Positions 62,093 through 64,000 of a DNA stretch of 64,000 bases are shown here, piece after piece (position 1 is the stretch's first letter; each line of letters starts with the position of its first letter). The translations under genes were made by a program, and so were the position numbers. The stretch is from Saprospiraceae bacterium. GTDB lineage: Bacteria > Bacteroidota > Bacteroidia > Chitinophagales > Saprospiraceae. The stretch covers positions 25,085 to 89,084 of the forward strand of contig JABFRV010000029.1 of the NCBI GenBank assembly GCA_013140975.1, written 5' to 3'. The notes beneath the pieces are model-generated. The model did not search any database and was not told where the DNA came from. It saw nothing but the letters and a program-made list of their open reading frames with translations.

Positions 62093-63652
62093 TTAGTTAA
62101 CACCGTGGCTCCATTTTTTTAACCATGGTGATATAGCTAACAATACTGCACTAGCGCCTAATACAATATAGACACCCCATTGCATATATACGTCTACAAA
62201 ACCATTCAATTCACTCACGCGATCAGTTCCGGCTGCAGGAGAAGCAATTAATTGACCTAAATATCCTCCAATCTTATGTGCAAATGCTATTGATAAAAAC
62301 CAAGCACCCATAATAAATCCAACGGTTTTAGCCGGGGACAATTTTGTTACTAAAGAAAGTCCAACCGGAGATAAACTCAACTCACCAGTAGTGTGGAAAA
62401 AATACATTAGAATTAGAAATAGAACAGGAATTTCTGCACCTGTTGCTAATCCTGATTTTACACCTAAGACGATTATCCAATAACCTAATGCCATTTGTAA
62501 TAAAGCAAGGAAAAATTTAATTGGGGATCTTGGTTCCAAATTTCTTTTTCCTAATTGAAGCCAGATCCATGTAAAGACAGGCGCCAATAATATTATTAGT
62601 AATGCATTCACAGATTGAAACTGAGAAGCTGCTATTCCATGTTTATTGACATATCTTTCTGTAAGAACATTTAAAGATCCACCTGCTTGTTCAAATAATA
62701 CCCAGAACAACATATGAAAAATAAATAAAGCAATAAACACCAATAATCTTTGTCCTTCTTCTCTATCCTCGGAAGTAAAAGATGTAAAGAAAATATACCC
62801 GATTACTCCAAGCCCTACAATGATAAGTAGATAACTGGTTATCCCCTCTGCATTGATCAGAAAACTAAATATAGGAATACAAAGAATTGTAACTAAAATA
62901 ATTGCTACCTCTACAGGAAGCCCTAAAAACTTTTGTGTCTTTAATCCTTCAGGATTAGGTGGATTGCCTTTGTCCTCATACTTACTCATATTATTATAGA
63001 ATACTACAAGTCCTAATAACATACCAAGTCCGGCCGCTAAGAATCCTAATGACCAATGAACCTCCTGAGCAAGATAACCACAGGTAATAGGAGCAAGAAA
63101 TGCACCGATATTTATACCCATGTAAAAGATCGTAAAAGCAGAATCTTTTCTTTTATCATTTCTATCATAAAACGTACCCAAGAAACTGGAAATATTCGGC
63201 TTAAAGAAACCATTACCAATTGCTAACAGAGCTAATCCAAGGAAAAATAATGTCTCATTATCATTACCAAAATAAGAATTGTATGCAAGAACAAATTGTG
63301 CTGAGGCCATCATCAATCCACCATAGATAATTGTTTTTCTAAATCCAAGTATTTTATCAGCTATCATTCCACCGACTATCGGAGCAGCATATAATAAGGC
63401 ATTAAATGCACCATATATCCCATACGCTTTCGCATCAGCTGTACCATCTTGTATCTGATCAAATAATTGTTTAGTCATATAGAATATGAGAAAAGCTCTC
63501 ATTCCATAGAAAGAAAATCGTTCCCATAATTCTGTAAAGAATAAAGTGAAAAGTGCTCCGGGATGAGTCTTCTTTTGAGAAAGAATTACAACAGGAACCC
63601 ATACTATGACAAATAGCCATCCAAAGATTAATAAATAAAGCGCAGTACTCAT
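62093..63652 (-). CDS. POT-family proton-coupled peptide transporter
   Basis: 519 residues, about 12-14 membrane helices. The proton-coupling ExxERFxYY-type motif is ELWERFSFYGMRAFL near residue 41; FYMGINIGAFLAPITCGYLA matches the PTR signature in helix 5, and a later FFHTTGELSLSPVGLSL is the conserved helix-10 block. It imports di- and tripeptides with protons across the inner membrane. A hairpin upstream isolates it from the gene at the right edge. Confidence 0.92.
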   Translation of the reverse strand: MSTALYLLIFGWLFVIVWVPVVILSQKKTHPGALFTLFFTELWERFSFYGMRAFLIFYMTKQLFDQIQDGTADAKAYGIYGAFNALLYAAPIVGGMIADKILGFRKTIIYGGLMMASAQFVLAYNSYFGNDNETLFFLGLALLAIGNGFFKPNISSFLGTFYDRNDKRKDSAFTIFYMGINIGAFLAPITCGYLAQEVHWSLGFLAAGLGMLLGLVVFYNNMSKYEDKGNPPNPEGLKTQKFLGLPVEVAIILVTILCIPIFSFLINAEGITSYLLIIVGLGVIGYIFFTSFTSEDREEGQRLLVFIALFIFHMLFWVLFEQAGGSLNVLTERYVNKHGIAASQFQSVNALLIILLAPVFTWIWLQLGKRNLEPRSPIKFFLALLQMALGYWIIVLGVKSGLATGAEIPVLFLILMYFFHTTGELSLSPVGLSLVTKLSPAKTVGFIMGAWFLSIAFAHKIGGYLGQLIASPAAGTDRVSELNGFVDVYMQWGVYIVLGASAVLLAISPWLKKWSHGVN

Positions 63653-63749
63653 TTTTGATTTTGTTTGATTCGGTAAACATACAATAATATTCTGATCATA
63701 GAAACTCCTACCTTTATTTTTATGGATTTCTTATCATTAGATCATTTAA

Positions 63750-63784
63750 AAAAATAAAGCCCCTGATTTAGATCAGAGGCTTTT
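63750..63784 (-). terminator. Intrinsic terminator of the gene at the right edge
   Basis: AAAGCCCCTGAT (63757-63768) and ATCAGAGGCTTT (63772-63783) form a stem with one mismatch and a 3-4-nt loop. On the minus strand TTTATTTTTTT follows. It lies about 30 bp past the stop of the partial gene. Confidence 0.8.
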
Positions 63785-63810
63785 GAATAATTTATATATG
63801 CAATATAATT

Positions 63811-64000
63811 TTAATAGAAAGTAGCACGATTATCTTTCAACTTATAACTCTTTTTGAGTGATGCCATAAGATGTGTCGATATTGTATTGATTGCAGGATG
63901 CTTATAGAATCTTTTAAAAGTTTCAAGATTAGCAGCAACTCCAGGATCTGTCTTACTTGTAAGCTGAAATAATATATGCACCTCCGTCTCCCTTATAAGG
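63811..64000 (-). CDS. C-terminal end of an unidentified protein, cut by window edge
   Basis: An open minus-strand frame enters from the right edge and ends at TAA (63811). The last 62 residues include PGVAANLETFKRFYKHPAIN and HLMASLKKSYKLKDNR before ATFY. It is basic and hydrophilic with no recognised domain. The terminator just beyond it supports a real gene end. Confidence 0.6.
   Translation of the reverse strand, partial: LIRETEVHILFQLTSKTDPGVAANLETFKRFYKHPAINTISTHLMASLKKSYKLKDNRATFY

Overview
The window looks like chromosome of an AT-rich member of the Bacteroidota, most likely Saprospirales or Chitinophagales. The evidence is a SusC/SusD pair, many secreted proteins with C-terminal type IX secretion (T9SS) sorting domains, SprB-type and HYR adhesin repeats, repeated exact matches to the Bacteroidota -7 promoter box TAnnTTTG, and a 14-gene complex I operon with the short NuoG form. 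The placement below phylum is an inference. No rRNA, tRNA, transposase or CRISPR array was seen.

Layout. 1-4913: a WD40 protein cut by the left edge, an iodotyrosine-deiodinase-like flavoprotein and an SDR dehydrogenase in one tight minus-strand run, then a membrane iron-sulfur protein with an FAD/NAD(P) oxidoreductase. 5043-6310: an AAA+/DUF4143 ATPase whose promoter region carries a 16-bp palindrome and three 32-bp direct repeats. 6382-8970: a PSP1/RicT-type protein next to holB, a pairing also known from Firmicutes. 9079-18882: an accessory region with a 2.3-kb tandem duplication of a secreted HExxH protein gene and an unknown secreted partner, downstream of a 1642-residue T9SS adhesin. 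19307-23706: a short AraC-type regulator followed by a secreted T9SS protein, a secreted alpha/beta hydrolase and a PQQ-propeller lipoprotein.

24186-37316: the complete nuoA-N operon (minus strand), interrupted between nuoF and nuoG by a four-helix-bundle (23S-rRNA-IVS-type) gene with repeat flanks that are partly complementary. 37560-48244: susC-susD, a GT-C-like membrane protein, and two overlapping genes for secreted T9SS proteins; the first has an (AT)8 tract at its start that could switch its signal peptide on and off.

48275-51337: a compact three-gene operon of SET, ATP-grasp and ATP-grasp-SET proteins. This is the strongest candidate for an undescribed pathway: two amino-acid/peptide-ligase-type enzymes with two SET-type protein-lysine methyltransferase domains, one pair fused. 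51534-59236: a membrane-anchored ASKHA-fold protein, a BlaI/BlaR1 pair with a PDZ-T9SS protein, and a 1192-residue HYR/C-type-lectin/GEVED T9SS protein. 59595-64000: a DUF937 protein, a thioredoxin-like lipid-face/periplasmic protein, a POT-family peptide transporter, and the C-terminal end of an unidentified gene at the right edge.

All identifications were made by reading motifs and overall similarity by eye; no database search was run.
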